Source of the DNA: an uncultured Helicobacteraceae bacterium
GTDB lineage: Bacteria > Campylobacterota > Campylobacteria > Campylobacterales > Helicobacteraceae
NCBI GenBank assembly: GCA_944323885.1
Contig: CALUUD010000002.1
Location: forward strand, 124,001 to 188,000
Length of the DNA stretch: 64,000 bases
Direction of reading: 5' to 3'
Shown here: piece after piece, positions 44,943 through 55,222 of the stretch
Numbering within the stretch: position 1 is the first letter of the stretch
Layout: every line of letters starts with the position of its first letter
Program-made: the position numbers and the translations under genes
The notes under the pieces: model-generated
Database searches by the model: none
What the model was told of the DNA's origin: nothing
What the model saw: only the letters and a program-made list of their open reading frames with translations

Positions 44943-45731
44943 ATGGAGATATTATTATTAATTATTGCTGGAGTTGTTTTATATTATCTATATAATGGTT
45001 TTCAAGATTATATGAAAAATCCATACAAGATTGAAAATAATCAGCAGTATAAATCAGAATACAATATTGATGATACACCTTATGTGCCAGATAGCCCCAA
45101 AGATAGGATTAAAAAAACAGAATTTGGTGTTCTTGCTGCGATGTTGCAATGCGTAGCTAGCGCAGATGGTAACATATGCAAGTTGGAGCAAGAGTTGATT
45201 AAAGATATGTTAGATGATATTGCAAATGAACTTAGTTCTCACAACAATGCAAGAGAGTTATTGCAAGATATTTTTGATAATAATACTGATAATTTAGATG
45301 ATTTGGCACAAAGATTTTGTGAGCTTACTAAGGGTGAGTACAAGAGAAGACTAAAAGTTGTTGAATTTTTATTTGCTTTAGCTTATGCAGATGGAACTTT
45401 AGATGAATCTGAGAGGGAAAAGATTATTGATGTAGCTGCTATATTTGAACTAAATAATGATGATTTTAATAAATTGTATGATGATTTTGAAAATGAATAT
45501 AGCAATAGTGTTGATATAGATAAGAAAAAAGCACTTGAAATATTAGGATTAGATGAATCTTATACGAAAGAAGATTTAGAAAATGCATATAGTAATAAGA
45601 TAAGAGAAAATAAGCAAAATGTATTATTAAATAAAAACTTAAATAAAAATTTTAATGATGTTTCAACTAAGATACTTCGTGATATAGATAGTGCTTACAA
45701 GGTATTATTATTGAAGTTTAACCAAGATTAA
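44943..45731 (+). CDS. Membrane-anchored TerB / DjlA-like protein without HPD
   Basis: 262 residues. An N-terminal helix (about 3-17) is followed by a TerB-type helical domain (about 60-175) with the ADG motif appearing twice (SADGNICKLEQELIKDML, YADGTLDESEREKI). The C-terminus (about 188-262) has J-domain spacing: KKALEILGLDESYTKEDLENAY, then a loop and DIDSAYKVLLLKF. The HPD tripeptide needed to stimulate Hsp70 is absent; the loop reads RENKQN. It resembles DjlA in order of parts but would not be a normal co-chaperone. It precedes ccoI by one base. Confidence 0.78.
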   Translation: MEILLLIIAGVVLYYLYNGFQDYMKNPYKIENNQQYKSEYNIDDTPYVPDSPKDRIKKTEFGVLAAMLQCVASADGNICKLEQELIKDMLDDIANELSSHNNARELLQDIFDNNTDNLDDLAQRFCELTKGEYKRRLKVVEFLFALAYADGTLDESEREKIIDVAAIFELNNDDFNKLYDDFENEYSNSVDIDKKKALEILGLDESYTKEDLENAYSNKIRENKQNVLLNKNLNKNFNDVSTKILRDIDSAYKVLLLKFNQD

Positions 45732-45732
45732 T

Positions 45733-48126
45733 ATGAAGCTAAAGTGCTCCCATTGTCATTTAGAATATGATAAGAATTCACTTTTTTGTGCAAATATCAA
45801 TGGTAATGATGAGTATTTTTGCTGTAAAGGTTGTGAGGGTATTTTTAGAATCTTAAAAGAAAATAATTTGGATTCATTTTATGATAAGTTATCAAATACG
45901 ACATTAACTCCACCTATTGAATATAGTGATGACTTATCTCGCTTTGATAGCGAACTTTTTATAAATCAATATACAAAAGAAATAAGCCATAATATTATAG
46001 AAGTATCGCTTATTATAACAAGGATTCATTGTATTGCTTGTGTTTGGCTTAATCAAAAAGTATTAAATAATACAGATGGAATTATAGAAGTAAATATTAA
46101 TTATACAAGCAATAAAGCAAAGATCATTTATGATAAAAATAAAATATCATTAAGTAGTATTATAAAAAAGATTAGATCTATTGGATATGATGCTACGATT
46201 TATGATCCTAAAATATTAGAAACATTAAATGCTAGAGAAAAAAAAGATTATTATACAAGAATGATTGTTGGAATCTTTTGTGTTATGAATATTATGTGGA
46301 TTGCAGTTGCACAATATCTTGGATATTTTCTTGGCATGGACAGTGATGTAAAAGATATTTTAAATATTGCTTCATTTGCTTTATCTACTCCGACATTGTT
46401 CTACAGCGGTTGGATTTTTTTTCGCGGTGGCTACTATGGTTTAAGAAATGGATTTATTAATATGGATCTTCTTGTTAGCATAGGCTCTCTTATTACATAT
46501 TTGTATTCTATATATGCATCTATTACTCGCACAGGAGAGACATATTTTGAATCCGTTACTATGATTATTACTTTTATTTTAATTGGAAAATTTTTAGAAG
46601 TGAGATCTAGGAAAAATGCCGGTGATAAAATAGATAGCTTATTTGATGAAATGCCAAGTTTGTTAAATATTAAAAAAGGTAGTAATCTAGTATCAATTAG
46701 TCCTCAAGAGGTAAAAATAGGTGATATTGTATGCGTTGCACCTGGAGAAAAGATAGTTATTGATGGGGTATTGCTTAGCAATAAAGCAAGATTAGATTCT
46801 TCTATGCTTACTGGAGAGAGTGCTTTTGTGGATAAGAATAAAGATGAAGAGATTTTATCTGGCAGTATCAATTTAGATTATTATATAGAATATGCAGCTA
46901 CAAAAACTATGCAAGATTCTACAATGAATAATATTATCACTTTAATAAAAGATTCTCTTGATAAAAAACCAAATATACAAAATAAAGCAAACTCTATTTC
47001 ATATCATTTTAGTGCTTTTGTATTTATTATTGCGCTTATTACATTCTTTTTATGGTGGTATTTTGTAGACATTGATAAGGCTATTATTGTTGGTGTTTCT
47101 GTTATTATTATTGCCTGTCCATGTGCTTTAGCATTGGCTACTCCTATTGCTACTATTGTTGGTATTGCAGAAACTTACAAATATAGATTGCTGTTTAAAG
47201 AAGCACGATTTTTAGAGAGTTTTGCAAAAGTAAATACAATAATATTTGACAAAACAGGCACTCTTACACATGGTTCTCCAAAAGTTGTAAATGTAGAAAT
47301 TTTTGATGAATTTGATAGAGGATTGCTTGCATATTTTGTTCGATTAAATAATCATCCAATCAGTAAAGGCATATTTGAGTTTTTAAATAATAATTCTACA
47401 TATTTATTAGATGACTTTAAACTTATTGACCAAAAGGGTATAGAAGCAAAATTTGGTAATGATTGCTTGCTTGGTGGAAGTTATTCTTTTATGATTGATC
47501 GTGGGATTAAGTGTGAAGATTCAGCAAATTGCTATATGAATTTTTATTATGCAATAAATGGAAAATTGCTTGCAAGATTTGATCTTGAAGATACTCTTAA
47601 AGAGAATGCAAAAGATGTTATAAATTATTTTAAGTTAAGTGGATTTAGAATAGTTTTATTAAGTGGTGATAGAGAAGGCGTAGTAAATAAGATAGCAAAT
47701 ACTCTTTGCATATCTGAATATTATTATGAGCAAACTCCAAAAGATAAAAGTGATTTTGTAGATTTATTACATAATGATGGTTGTATAAATGCTATGGTTG
47801 GTGATGGAATAAATGATGCAATAGCGTTAAATAAAAGTGATGTAGCAATAAGTATGTGGAATGGTAGCGATATAGCAATTCAATCTAGTGATATAGTATT
47901 ACTTGATGATAAACTAGATAGTCTCATTAATGCCCATAAATTATCACTTAAGACATATAGAGTAATAAAACAGAATATAAAAATAAGTATCATTTATAAT
48001 CTTATTACCATACCACTTGCATCACTTGGTTTTATTATTCCACTTTTTGCTGCGCTTTCTATGAGCTTTAGTTCTATTTTGGTCACTTTAAACTCACTAA
48101 AAATTTCTAGGTCCAATCATTTATAA
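45733..48126 (+). CDS. ccoI: Copper P-type ATPase of the CcoI/FixI type
   Basis: 797 residues. A Cys-rich N-terminal zinc-ribbon-like segment (C5, C8, C19, C30, C31, C34) precedes an HMA domain with RIHCIACVW (C100, C103). Eight membrane helices follow, with the copper motif CPC in IIACPCALALATP. The phosphorylation motif is DKTGTLTHGSPK, the phosphatase motif TGES, and the hinge GDGINDAIALNKSD. The N-terminal Cys-rich domain is the mark of CcoI/FixI, which loads copper into cbb3 cytochrome oxidase, rather than CopA detoxification pumps. No cco oxidase genes are in the window. Confidence 0.9.
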   Translation: MKLKCSHCHLEYDKNSLFCANINGNDEYFCCKGCEGIFRILKENNLDSFYDKLSNTTLTPPIEYSDDLSRFDSELFINQYTKEISHNIIEVSLIITRIHCIACVWLNQKVLNNTDGIIEVNINYTSNKAKIIYDKNKISLSSIIKKIRSIGYDATIYDPKILETLNAREKKDYYTRMIVGIFCVMNIMWIAVAQYLGYFLGMDSDVKDILNIASFALSTPTLFYSGWIFFRGGYYGLRNGFINMDLLVSIGSLITYLYSIYASITRTGETYFESVTMIITFILIGKFLEVRSRKNAGDKIDSLFDEMPSLLNIKKGSNLVSISPQEVKIGDIVCVAPGEKIVIDGVLLSNKARLDSSMLTGESAFVDKNKDEEILSGSINLDYYIEYAATKTMQDSTMNNIITLIKDSLDKKPNIQNKANSISYHFSAFVFIIALITFFLWWYFVDIDKAIIVGVSVIIIACPCALALATPIATIVGIAETYKYRLLFKEARFLESFAKVNTIIFDKTGTLTHGSPKVVNVEIFDEFDRGLLAYFVRLNNHPISKGIFEFLNNNSTYLLDDFKLIDQKGIEAKFGNDCLLGGSYSFMIDRGIKCEDSANCYMNFYYAINGKLLARFDLEDTLKENAKDVINYFKLSGFRIVLLSGDREGVVNKIANTLCISEYYYEQTPKDKSDFVDLLHNDGCINAMVGDGINDAIALNKSDVAISMWNGSDIAIQSSDIVLLDDKLDSLINAHKLSLKTYRVIKQNIKISIIYNLITIPLASLGFIIPLFAALSMSFSSILVTLNSLKISRSNHL

Positions 48127-48297
48127 AATTATACTTGGTTAAATTTACACATTGCAGTTGCTATCTAATAATATGGAATTATATTTATTTGCACTAATTG
48201 AAAGAATGATAGAATTTATTTTTTACTTAGAAAATAATAATAAAATCACCTTTTAAAGTAATTATATTAATATATCTTTTTTAATTAAGGCTTATTT

Positions 48298-49371
48298 ATG
48301 AATAGATATAAAACTAAACAAATTAGCGTTGGTAATGTAAAAATAGGTGGTGATGCGCCAATTAGTGTTCAAAGCATGACTTTTACAAAAACAAAAGATA
48401 TAAAAGCTACAAAAGAGCAGATTGATAGATTGCAACTTGCTGGTTGTGATATAGTGCGTGTTGCAGTAAGTGATGATGCAGATGCAGATGCATTGAAGGA
48501 ATTAAAAAGTCAAATTTCACTCCCTCTTGTAGCTGATATTCATTTTAGATATAAACTAGCACTTAAGGCATTGGAAGTTGTAGATTGCATAAGGATTAAT
48601 CCTGGTAATATAGGCGATAAAAGTCGTATTATGGAGATAGCAAAAGGTTGTAATCAGCGTGGAATACCAATTAGAATTGGTGTAAATGCTGGCAGTCTAG
48701 AAAAACAATTTGAAGAAAAATATGGACCAACACCAAAAGGTATGGTTGAATCTGCCCTATATAATATAAAGCTACTTGAAGATTGCGGTTTTGATAATAT
48801 TAAAATATCATTAAAGGCAAGTGATGTTGAAAGGACAATAAAGGCATATAGAATGTTACGCCCTCTTGTTGAATATCCATTTCATATAGGTGTGACAGAG
48901 GCAGGAAGCTTGTATCACTCTATGATTAAAAGTTCTATGGCGTTAGGAAATCTCCTTCTTGATGGTATAGGTGATACTATGAGAGTATCAATTACTGGAG
49001 AGTTAGAAGAGGAAGTTAAAGTCGCTAAAGCAATATTGAAATATTCTGGCAGACAAAAAGAAGGCATAACTATTGTTTCTTGCCCTACTTGCGGAAGAAT
49101 AGAAGTAGATTTAATAAAAGCAGTAAAGATTGTAGAAGAGAAATTAAAAGATATAAAATCACCACTTCAAATATCTGTTATGGGATGTGCAGTGAATGCA
49201 TTAGGTGAGGCAAAACATGCGGATTTGGCAATTGCATTTGGTAATAAAAGTGGTCTTATTATTAAAAAAGGAAAGATACTTTGTAAATTAGATGAAGATA
49301 AAATTCTTGATGTATTTTTAGAAGAGGTGATTAAGGCTTCTAATGAAGTTTTAATAGAAGAAAATAAATGA
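48298..49371 (+). CDS. ispG: 4-hydroxy-3-methylbut-2-enyl diphosphate synthase
   Basis: 357-residue enzyme of the MEP isoprenoid pathway. The N-terminal barrel has [19 protein letters not shown] and [14 protein letters not shown], and the [4Fe-4S] cysteines are in [11 protein letters not shown] and [13 protein letters not shown]. The C-terminal domain ends with [11 protein letters not shown]. Length is normal for the bacterial two-domain type. It has a 171-base upstream gap and its own AAGG ribosome binding site. Confidence 0.96.
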   Translation: MNRYKTKQISVGNVKIGGDAPISVQSMTFTKTKDIKATKEQIDRLQLAGCDIVRVAVSDDADADALKELKSQISLPLVADIHFRYKLALKALEVVDCIRINPGNIGDKSRIMEIAKGCNQRGIPIRIGVNAGSLEKQFEEKYGPTPKGMVESALYNIKLLEDCGFDNIKISLKASDVERTIKAYRMLRPLVEYPFHIGVTEAGSLYHSMIKSSMALGNLLLDGIGDTMRVSITGELEEEVKVAKAILKYSGRQKEGITIVSCPTCGRIEVDLIKAVKIVEEKLKDIKSPLQISVMGCAVNALGEAKHADLAIAFGNKSGLIIKKGKILCKLDEDKILDVFLEEVIKASNEVLIEENK

Positions 49372-49476
49372 AGTAATTCTTTGGATTGATAAGGTTGATA
49401 TTTAAGAAATAAATAAGTAGAATATTGCGTTTTAAGATGTTTTGTCTTAAGAAAAATTAATATGGGAGGTCCCAAA

Positions 49477-49782
49477 ATGAAAAAGTTAATGTTAATTTGT
49501 GTTTTTGGTCTAGCTAGCTTGATGGCAGCAGATGGAGCAACATTATATAAAAAATGTGCAGTATGTCATGGTGTAAATGGTGATAAAGTACCACCTGGTT
49601 CAAAAGCTACAACTACAATTAATGTTTTAGCAAAGGAAAAAATTATAGAAGATCTTAAAGGTTATAAAGCAAAAACTCTAAATCAATTTGGTGCTGGTCC
49701 TTTAATGTATGCACAAGCTGCTAATTTAAGTGAAGATGATATAGTTGCTTTAGCTGACTATATTGTAACATTAAAGAAATAA
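49477..49782 (+). CDS. Periplasmic class I cytochrome c (c-553 type)
   Basis: 101 residues from the ATG at 49477, which follows GGGAGG at 49464-49469; an in-frame ATG at 49462 overlaps that site and is rejected. A signal peptide MKKLMLICVFGLASLMA is followed by the haem motif CAVCHG, and GPLMYAQAANL supplies the axial Met. It matches small cytochromes c-553 that carry electrons to cbb3 oxidase or peroxidases. Upstream, TTAAGA at 49432-49437 and TCTTAA at 49445-49450 form a small leader hairpin. Confidence 0.9.
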   Translation: MKKLMLICVFGLASLMAADGATLYKKCAVCHGVNGDKVPPGSKATTTINVLAKEKIIEDLKGYKAKTLNQFGAGPLMYAQAANLSEDDIVALADYIVTLKK

Positions 49783-49801
49783 CTTAATTTTGCAATATTA
49801 T

Positions 49802-49826
49802 AAATACGATATTATATATCGTATTT
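49802..49826 (+). terminator. Probable terminator after the cytochrome c gene
   Basis: A perfect 11-base stem (AAATACGATAT at 49802-49812 and ATATCGTATTT at 49816-49826) with a three-base loop begins 20 bases after the cytochrome stop. It is AT-rich and lacks a long T run, so termination strength is uncertain. Confidence 0.5.
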
Positions 49827-49878
49827 ACCTTATTAATTTATGAGATTCTATAGACTTTGTTAGTTTTTAGGATTTGAT

Positions 49879-50904
49879 ATGCCTTCTTTGCTTATTTCAA
49901 GATCAAAATTATTTTCTAATCTACAATCTATTTGTAATATTGTAAATACAAATATTGCTTGTGTTGTGAAAGATAATGCTTATGGACACGGAATTATTGA
50001 AATTAGTAGGTTGTTATCTGAATTTGGAATAAAAAGTGTATTTGTAAAAAATAATTTTGAGGCTATTAAAATTAAAGATTTATTTCAACATATTACAATT
50101 TTGTATCCAACATCATTTGATAATTTAGGTGATAATATTTATTTTAGTGTATCTAATATTGATTGCATCTACAGCATTAAACCTCACACTGGTATTGAAT
50201 TAAAAGTTAATACAGGGATGAATAGGAATGGAATAGAAGTAGAAGAATTGCAAAAAGTACTAGAGTTGATTAAAAAAAATAATATTAAATTAATTGGCGT
50301 ATTTACACATAATGGTTATGGAGATTTAGATAATGATAGTCTTAGTAGTGAATTTTTACTACAACAAAAGAAGTTTATAGATGTTAAGCAAATGGTTATA
50401 GATTTTGTTAATAAAAATGATATGCCAATTCCTAGATTTCATTCTTTAAGTTCATCTGGGGCTATTAAATGTAGAAATATAAGTGATGATTTAGTTAGGA
50501 TAGGAATTGCAATGTATGGCTATCTAGGTGTTGATTGCAACTTGAATTTAAAACCTATTGCTGAACTTTGGGCGAACAAAATATCAAGCAGATTCTTAAA
50601 AGCAGGTAGTAAAATAGGATATGATGGTAAATATGTATTAAAAAGTGATTGCATCGTATCAAGTTATGATATTGGGTATGGTGATGGTTTGCTTAGATTA
50701 AATGAGAATCATAATGAGATGAGAACAAAAGAGGGTTATTTGATTTTACCTAGGATGTCTATGGATTCAACTTCAATTATTTCAGATGAGGATAGTGTAT
50801 GTTTTATGTATAATGCAGATGAAATTGCTAGAATCTTTGGGACTATACCATATGAAGTATTGTGTAGAATTTCACCATTTATAGAAAGAGAGATTATTGA
50901 TTAA
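49879..50904 (+). CDS. alr: Alanine racemase
   Basis: 341-residue PLP enzyme supplying D-alanine for peptidoglycan. The PLP-Lys motif is CVVKDNAYGHG (usually VVKANAYGHG), followed by HSLSSSGAI in the barrel and VRIGIAMYGYLG. The C-terminal beta domain has SYDIGYGDGL with the catalytic Tyr region and MSMDSTSI. It is somewhat shorter than the typical 360-375 residues. A 96-base gap with a hairpin separates it from the cytochrome gene. Confidence 0.93.
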   Translation: MPSLLISRSKLFSNLQSICNIVNTNIACVVKDNAYGHGIIEISRLLSEFGIKSVFVKNNFEAIKIKDLFQHITILYPTSFDNLGDNIYFSVSNIDCIYSIKPHTGIELKVNTGMNRNGIEVEELQKVLELIKKNNIKLIGVFTHNGYGDLDNDSLSSEFLLQQKKFIDVKQMVIDFVNKNDMPIPRFHSLSSSGAIKCRNISDDLVRIGIAMYGYLGVDCNLNLKPIAELWANKISSRFLKAGSKIGYDGKYVLKSDCIVSSYDIGYGDGLLRLNENHNEMRTKEGYLILPRMSMDSTSIISDEDSVCFMYNADEIARIFGTIPYEVLCRISPFIEREIID

Positions 50905-50910
50905 TATACT

Positions 50911-51288
50911 ATGAGATATTTATTAATTTTATTTTTTATGATTTTTATTTGTAATGCTGAATTTCTTGGTGAGGTTTCATTAAAAAAAGATGAAATAAAG
51001 AGTATTGATTTTTTTGTTGAAAATTCTAGAAAAACTTTAACTTTTAGATGGACATTATATAAAGATAAAGTCCTTACTACTCATTTTAAATATGATGGTA
51101 TTCCATATCAATTTTCACTATATAAAGATAATTCTAATTCTGCAAAAATTATTTTAAGCAATATAAATAATGTAAATAATCCAAATCCGTATATAATATT
51201 TTATTTTGTTAATTATGATGATGATTTAAAGGAAGCAAAGTTTAGATATTATTTTTTCAATTTTAATAGTAGTGTAGGGGTAATATAG
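50911..51288 (+). CDS. Hypothetical secreted protein
   Basis: 125 residues. A signal peptide (about 1-16, MRYLLILFFMIFICNA) precedes a short soluble domain with alternating charged and hydrophobic residues, expected to be beta-rich. No family is recognised. From memory, an unnamed small gene sits before ispB in H. pylori too. It lies six bases after alr and ends immediately before the prenyl synthase start, so it is co-transcribed. Confidence 0.68.
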   Translation: MRYLLILFFMIFICNAEFLGEVSLKKDEIKSIDFFVENSRKTLTFRWTLYKDKVLTTHFKYDGIPYQFSLYKDNSNSAKIILSNINNVNNPNPYIIFYFVNYDDDLKEAKFRYYFFNFNSSVGVI

Positions 51289-52188
51289 ATGGATAAGTTA
51301 GAGCTTGTTAAATCTATGATTAAAGGTTATTTTGATGATCTAGGAAATAGTGTATTTAATGGCTTTAGAGATGATTTTTCATTTGGTAAAATGTTAAGAA
51401 GTAAGCTTATATTCACTATAGCACCAGATTCTATTTATAGTGTTAAATTATGTGCAATCATAGAACTTATTCACTTTGCATCATTAATGCATGATGATGT
51501 TATTGATGATTCTACACTTAGGAGAGGTAAAATAAGCATTAATGCAAAGTATGGTAATAAAAATGCAATTATGCTTGGTGATATTTTGTACTCAAAAGCA
51601 TTTTATGAAATCTCTACAATAGATCAAAATTTATCAAAAATTATTGCAGATTCTGTATTGAAGCTTAGTTTGGGTGAATTAGAAGATGTAGAATTAAGCA
51701 AGAGTTTTAATCTTGATGAAAATAAGTATCTAAAAATGATTGAATATAAGACAGCCGCTCTTATAGAAGCTAGTGCAGAATGTGCAGGAATCTTAAAAGG
51801 TGATAATAGTGATAAATATAAAATTTATGGTAATTCATTAGGTATTGCCTTTCAAATTATTGATGATATTCTTGATATTTCTTATGATGATAATATCATA
51901 GGTAAAAATTCATTTAATGATTTAAAAGAAGGCAAAGTAACACTCCCATATATGTATCTTTATAAAAAAATGGGTTTAGAAGATAGGAAATATTTGACAT
52001 CTTTCTTTAAAAAAGAGTTAAGTAATGCAGATATTGTTTGGATAAAGAAAAAAATGCAAGAATATAATATTATACAAGAAGTAAAGTATGTTGTAGATAG
52101 TTATGCTAATAAAGCTATTAGCGTGCTTGAAAGTGAAGATTATAAACTTAAATTAATTTTAAAAGATATGCTTGATAGGAAATTTTGA
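51289..52188 (+). CDS. ispB: Polyprenyl diphosphate synthase
   Basis: 299-residue trans-prenyltransferase making the side chain of menaquinone. The first aspartate-rich motif is MHDDVIDDSTLRRG and the second QIIDDILDI, both intact. The preceding FGKMLRS segment is the usual GGKxxRP region, diverged. Chain length is not fixed by sequence; octaprenyl is likely by homology. It starts one base after the previous stop. Confidence 0.93.
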   Translation: MDKLELVKSMIKGYFDDLGNSVFNGFRDDFSFGKMLRSKLIFTIAPDSIYSVKLCAIIELIHFASLMHDDVIDDSTLRRGKISINAKYGNKNAIMLGDILYSKAFYEISTIDQNLSKIIADSVLKLSLGELEDVELSKSFNLDENKYLKMIEYKTAALIEASAECAGILKGDNSDKYKIYGNSLGIAFQIIDDILDISYDDNIIGKNSFNDLKEGKVTLPYMYLYKKMGLEDRKYLTSFFKKELSNADIVWIKKKMQEYNIIQEVKYVVDSYANKAISVLESEDYKLKLILKDMLDRKF

Positions 52189-53486
52189 TGCAATATTTAG
52201 TTCTTAGCTTTTCTCATAAAAATGCACCTCTATCACTAAGAGAAAAACTATCAATTAGTGATAGTGAGGTTGATTTGTTGCTAGAGTTTATTTTAGATTC
52301 AAAGATTATTAAAGAAGCTATTTTGCTTTCTACTTGTAATCGCCTAGAAATATTAATGATGGCCAATGAAGCTTATGAAGCCTTTCAACTGTGTTTTGCT
52401 AAATTATCTGAATTATCAAAAGTAAATAAGGATGAGCTAGAAGGTAGAGCTGATACTTTTGAAGGCTATAGTGCTATACACCATATTTTTTTAGTAGCAA
52501 GTAGTTTGGATAGCTTGGTTGTTGGTGAAACACAAATATCAGGACAGTTAAAAAAATCATATAGATATGCTTTGCATCATCATTATTGCAGCAATAGCGG
52601 TCTTGGTAATGTTGTAGATTTTGCATTTAAATGCGCATCTATTGTAAGAAATGAAACTGGAGTATCAAAAAAACCTATATCTATTGCATCTGTTGCTGTA
52701 TCAAGCACAAAAGATATAAAATTAAATAAAAAGGAAGCGCTTGTTATTGGTATTGGTGAAATGGGTGAGCTTGTTATAAAGCATCTTTTAAATCTTGATT
52801 TTAAAGTAAAACTTCTAAATAGAGATAAACAAAAGGCTATAAATTTTAGAAACTCATTGGGTAATAATAATTTAATTATTGGAGATTTTGATAATTTAAA
52901 GGAAGAACTAAATAACATAGAGTTGCTCTTTAGTGCTACTTCAAGCAAGATTCCAATTATTACAAATGATATGATATGCAGTGTGTCTTATAATAGATAT
53001 TTCTTTGACCTTGCGCTTCCTAGAGATATAGAAGATTTAAAAGATTCTAGTATAACTATTACTACGATTGATGATTTACAAAGTGTTGTAGATGAGAATA
53101 TGAATTTTAGAAAAGATAGCCTAGCTAGGGCGTATGAAATTGTTGGCGATGAGGTAAATGAGTTTTTTAAGTATTTAAATATTTTATCTGTGGCGCCTAT
53201 TATAAAAACGCTTAGGCAATTAGCAAAAGATGCCTCCATAAGCGAGATTAATAAAGCTATACAAAAGGGATTTCTTCCAGAATCTTATAAAAGCAATATA
53301 GAAAAAACAATTCATAATGTTTTTAATGTTTTTTTGCATACTCCAACAAAAAATTTAAAAAGTGTATCTTCATCTTCTCAATTAGGAGAGATTGAAAGAA
53401 CTTTAAAAATGCTCTTTAATATTAGTGATGATAGTCTAAAAGCAGCAGAAAAAAAGCATGATAATGATGCAAAAATGATGAGGTAA
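52188..53486 (+). CDS. hemA: Glutamyl-tRNA reductase
   Basis: 432 residues from the ATG at 52188, which overlaps the previous stop as TGATG; a TTG directly before is possible. It makes glutamate-1-semialdehyde for haem. The catalytic Cys is in LLSTCNRLEIL, the VVGETQISGQLK segment is diagnostic, and the NADPH-binding region has VIGIGEMGELV. A C-terminal dimerisation domain follows. Full length. The order ispB-hemA-proS matches H. pylori as I recall it. Confidence 0.95.
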   Translation: MQYLVLSFSHKNAPLSLREKLSISDSEVDLLLEFILDSKIIKEAILLSTCNRLEILMMANEAYEAFQLCFAKLSELSKVNKDELEGRADTFEGYSAIHHIFLVASSLDSLVVGETQISGQLKKSYRYALHHHYCSNSGLGNVVDFAFKCASIVRNETGVSKKPISIASVAVSSTKDIKLNKKEALVIGIGEMGELVIKHLLNLDFKVKLLNRDKQKAINFRNSLGNNNLIIGDFDNLKEELNNIELLFSATSSKIPIITNDMICSVSYNRYFFDLALPRDIEDLKDSSITITTIDDLQSVVDENMNFRKDSLARAYEIVGDEVNEFFKYLNILSVAPIIKTLRQLAKDASISEINKAIQKGFLPESYKSNIEKTIHNVFNVFLHTPTKNLKSVSSSSQLGEIERTLKMLFNISDDSLKAAEKKHDNDAKMMR

Positions 53487-53491
53487 TTAAT

Positions 53492-55222
53492 ATGAAATTT
53501 TCTAATTTATTTGCTTTTAGCATAAAAGAAACACCAAAAGATTGTGTATTAAAAAGTCATGAATATTTAATAAGAGGAAGTTTTATTAAACAAGTTGGGA
53601 GTGGTATTTATCATTTTCTTCCACTTGGGAAAATTATCCTTGATAAAGTGATAAAAATAATTAAAGAAGAAATGGATAAAAGTGGTGCAAATGAATTGAG
53701 TTTAGGTTTTGTTACTCCTGCTGAATTATGGTTAAAAACTGATAGATATGATAAGTATGGCAAGGAGTTGTTAAAATTTAATGATAGGAAAAATAATTCT
53801 TTTGTCCTTGGTCCAACTCATGAGGAAGCTGTAGTTGATTGTGTAAGTGGTATAGTAAAAAGTTATAAACAATTACCAATCAATCTATATCAAATTAATT
53901 TAAAATTTAGAGATGAAATTAGACCTAGATTTGGAATTCTTAGGGCAAGAGAATTTATAATGAAAGATTCTTATAGTTTTCATAGCAGTTTTGATGATTT
54001 AGATAGAGAATTTTCATTAATGGAACAAACTTATATAAATATTTTTAATAGATTTGGTGTTGATTTTAGGATAGTTGAGGCTGATAATGGAGCAATAGGT
54101 GGAAGTGGCAGCAAAGAGTTTATGATACTTGCACCAAGTGGGGAAGATGATATTGTAATTTGCACAAGCTGCAATTATGCATCAAATATAGAAATAGCAA
54201 AGAGAAAACTAAAAGAATCAGAATCTATCCCGCCACAAGCTGACTTTTCTAAATTTTTTACACCTGATATTAAGAGTATAGATGAATTGAGTGATTTTTT
54301 TAAGGTAGATTCATTTTATTTATTAAAATGTGTAGTTAAAAAAGCACTATTTAGTAATAATAAAACCGAGTTATGTTTTTTCTTTGTTAGAGGTTGTGAT
54401 GATTTGTCTAATACTAAAGCATTAAATGCGATACCAAATGCAATAGAACTATTAGATTTAACATCACAAGAACTAGAATCATTTGGATTATGCCCTGGTT
54501 TTATTGGGCCATATGGTCTTAGAAATATTACTAATGCCAGTCATATTTATTTTGATAATGAATTAATTGGTGCTAATAATCTTATTTGTGGTAGTAATAT
54601 TAAGGATTATCATATTATTGGTGTTGATTTAAACTTATTTGAAGGATTAGAATTTAGAGATTTATTAGAGGTTAAATCCGGAGATTTATGTCCTAAATGT
54701 GGAGAAAAATTAGATATTACAAAGGGTATTGAAATAGGACATATATTTAAGTTAGGAGATAAATATTCAAAGAGTTTAAATGCAACATATCTTGATAAAG
54801 ATGGTAAATCACAATTTTTTATAATGGGTTGCTATGGTATTGGAGTAAGTAGAATCTTAGGTGCAATATTAGAGCAAAAATCTGATGACAAAGGTGCTAT
54901 TTGGGGCAATATTTCTCCATTTGATGTTGTTATTATCATCTCAAATATAAAAAATGATGATGAAGTAGTTTTTGCTACAAAACTTTATGAAGAATTAATA
55001 AATCTTGGTGTTAATGCACTGTTAGATGATAGAGATTTTAGATTTGGTGCTAAGATGAGTGATTTTGAATTAATAGGCATTAGCAGTGCAATTATCATAG
55101 GGAAAGAATTGCAAAATAATAATATAGAATTTATAAAAAGAGATGGACTTAATAGAATAAAATTAGATTCTAATATTTTAGCAGATGAATTAGTGAGATA
55201 TATAAATGGAGAAAAATCTTGA
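53492..55222 (+). CDS. proS: Prolyl-tRNA synthetase
   Basis: 576-residue bacterial-type class II synthetase. Motif 2 FRDEIRPRFGILRAREFIMKD and motif 3 GCYGIGVSRILGA are clear. Between them lies the editing (INS) domain, with SKFFTPDIKSIDELSDFF and a FVRGCDDLSNTKAL segment. The C-terminal anticodon domain ends the protein. Length is normal. It overlaps the FxsA-like gene by four bases. Confidence 0.97.
   Translation: MKFSNLFAFSIKETPKDCVLKSHEYLIRGSFIKQVGSGIYHFLPLGKIILDKVIKIIKEEMDKSGANELSLGFVTPAELWLKTDRYDKYGKELLKFNDRKNNSFVLGPTHEEAVVDCVSGIVKSYKQLPINLYQINLKFRDEIRPRFGILRAREFIMKDSYSFHSSFDDLDREFSLMEQTYINIFNRFGVDFRIVEADNGAIGGSGSKEFMILAPSGEDDIVICTSCNYASNIEIAKRKLKESESIPPQADFSKFFTPDIKSIDELSDFFKVDSFYLLKCVVKKALFSNNKTELCFFFVRGCDDLSNTKALNAIPNAIELLDLTSQELESFGLCPGFIGPYGLRNITNASHIYFDNELIGANNLICGSNIKDYHIIGVDLNLFEGLEFRDLLEVKSGDLCPKCGEKLDITKGIEIGHIFKLGDKYSKSLNATYLDKDGKSQFFIMGCYGIGVSRILGAILEQKSDDKGAIWGNISPFDVVIIISNIKNDDEVVFATKLYEELINLGVNALLDDRDFRFGAKMSDFELIGISSAIIIGKELQNNNIEFIKRDGLNRIKLDSNILADELVRYINGEKS

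Noticed and set aside
48127-48297. Possible small RNA or tRNA in the longest gap
   Set aside because: No cloverleaf, GC-rich stem or T-run terminator is visible; it appears to be an ordinary AT-rich leader of ispG.
49462-49476. ATG at 49462 as the cytochrome c start
   Set aside because: The GGGAGG site lies within this extension, and the signal peptide begins properly at MKKLM from 49477.
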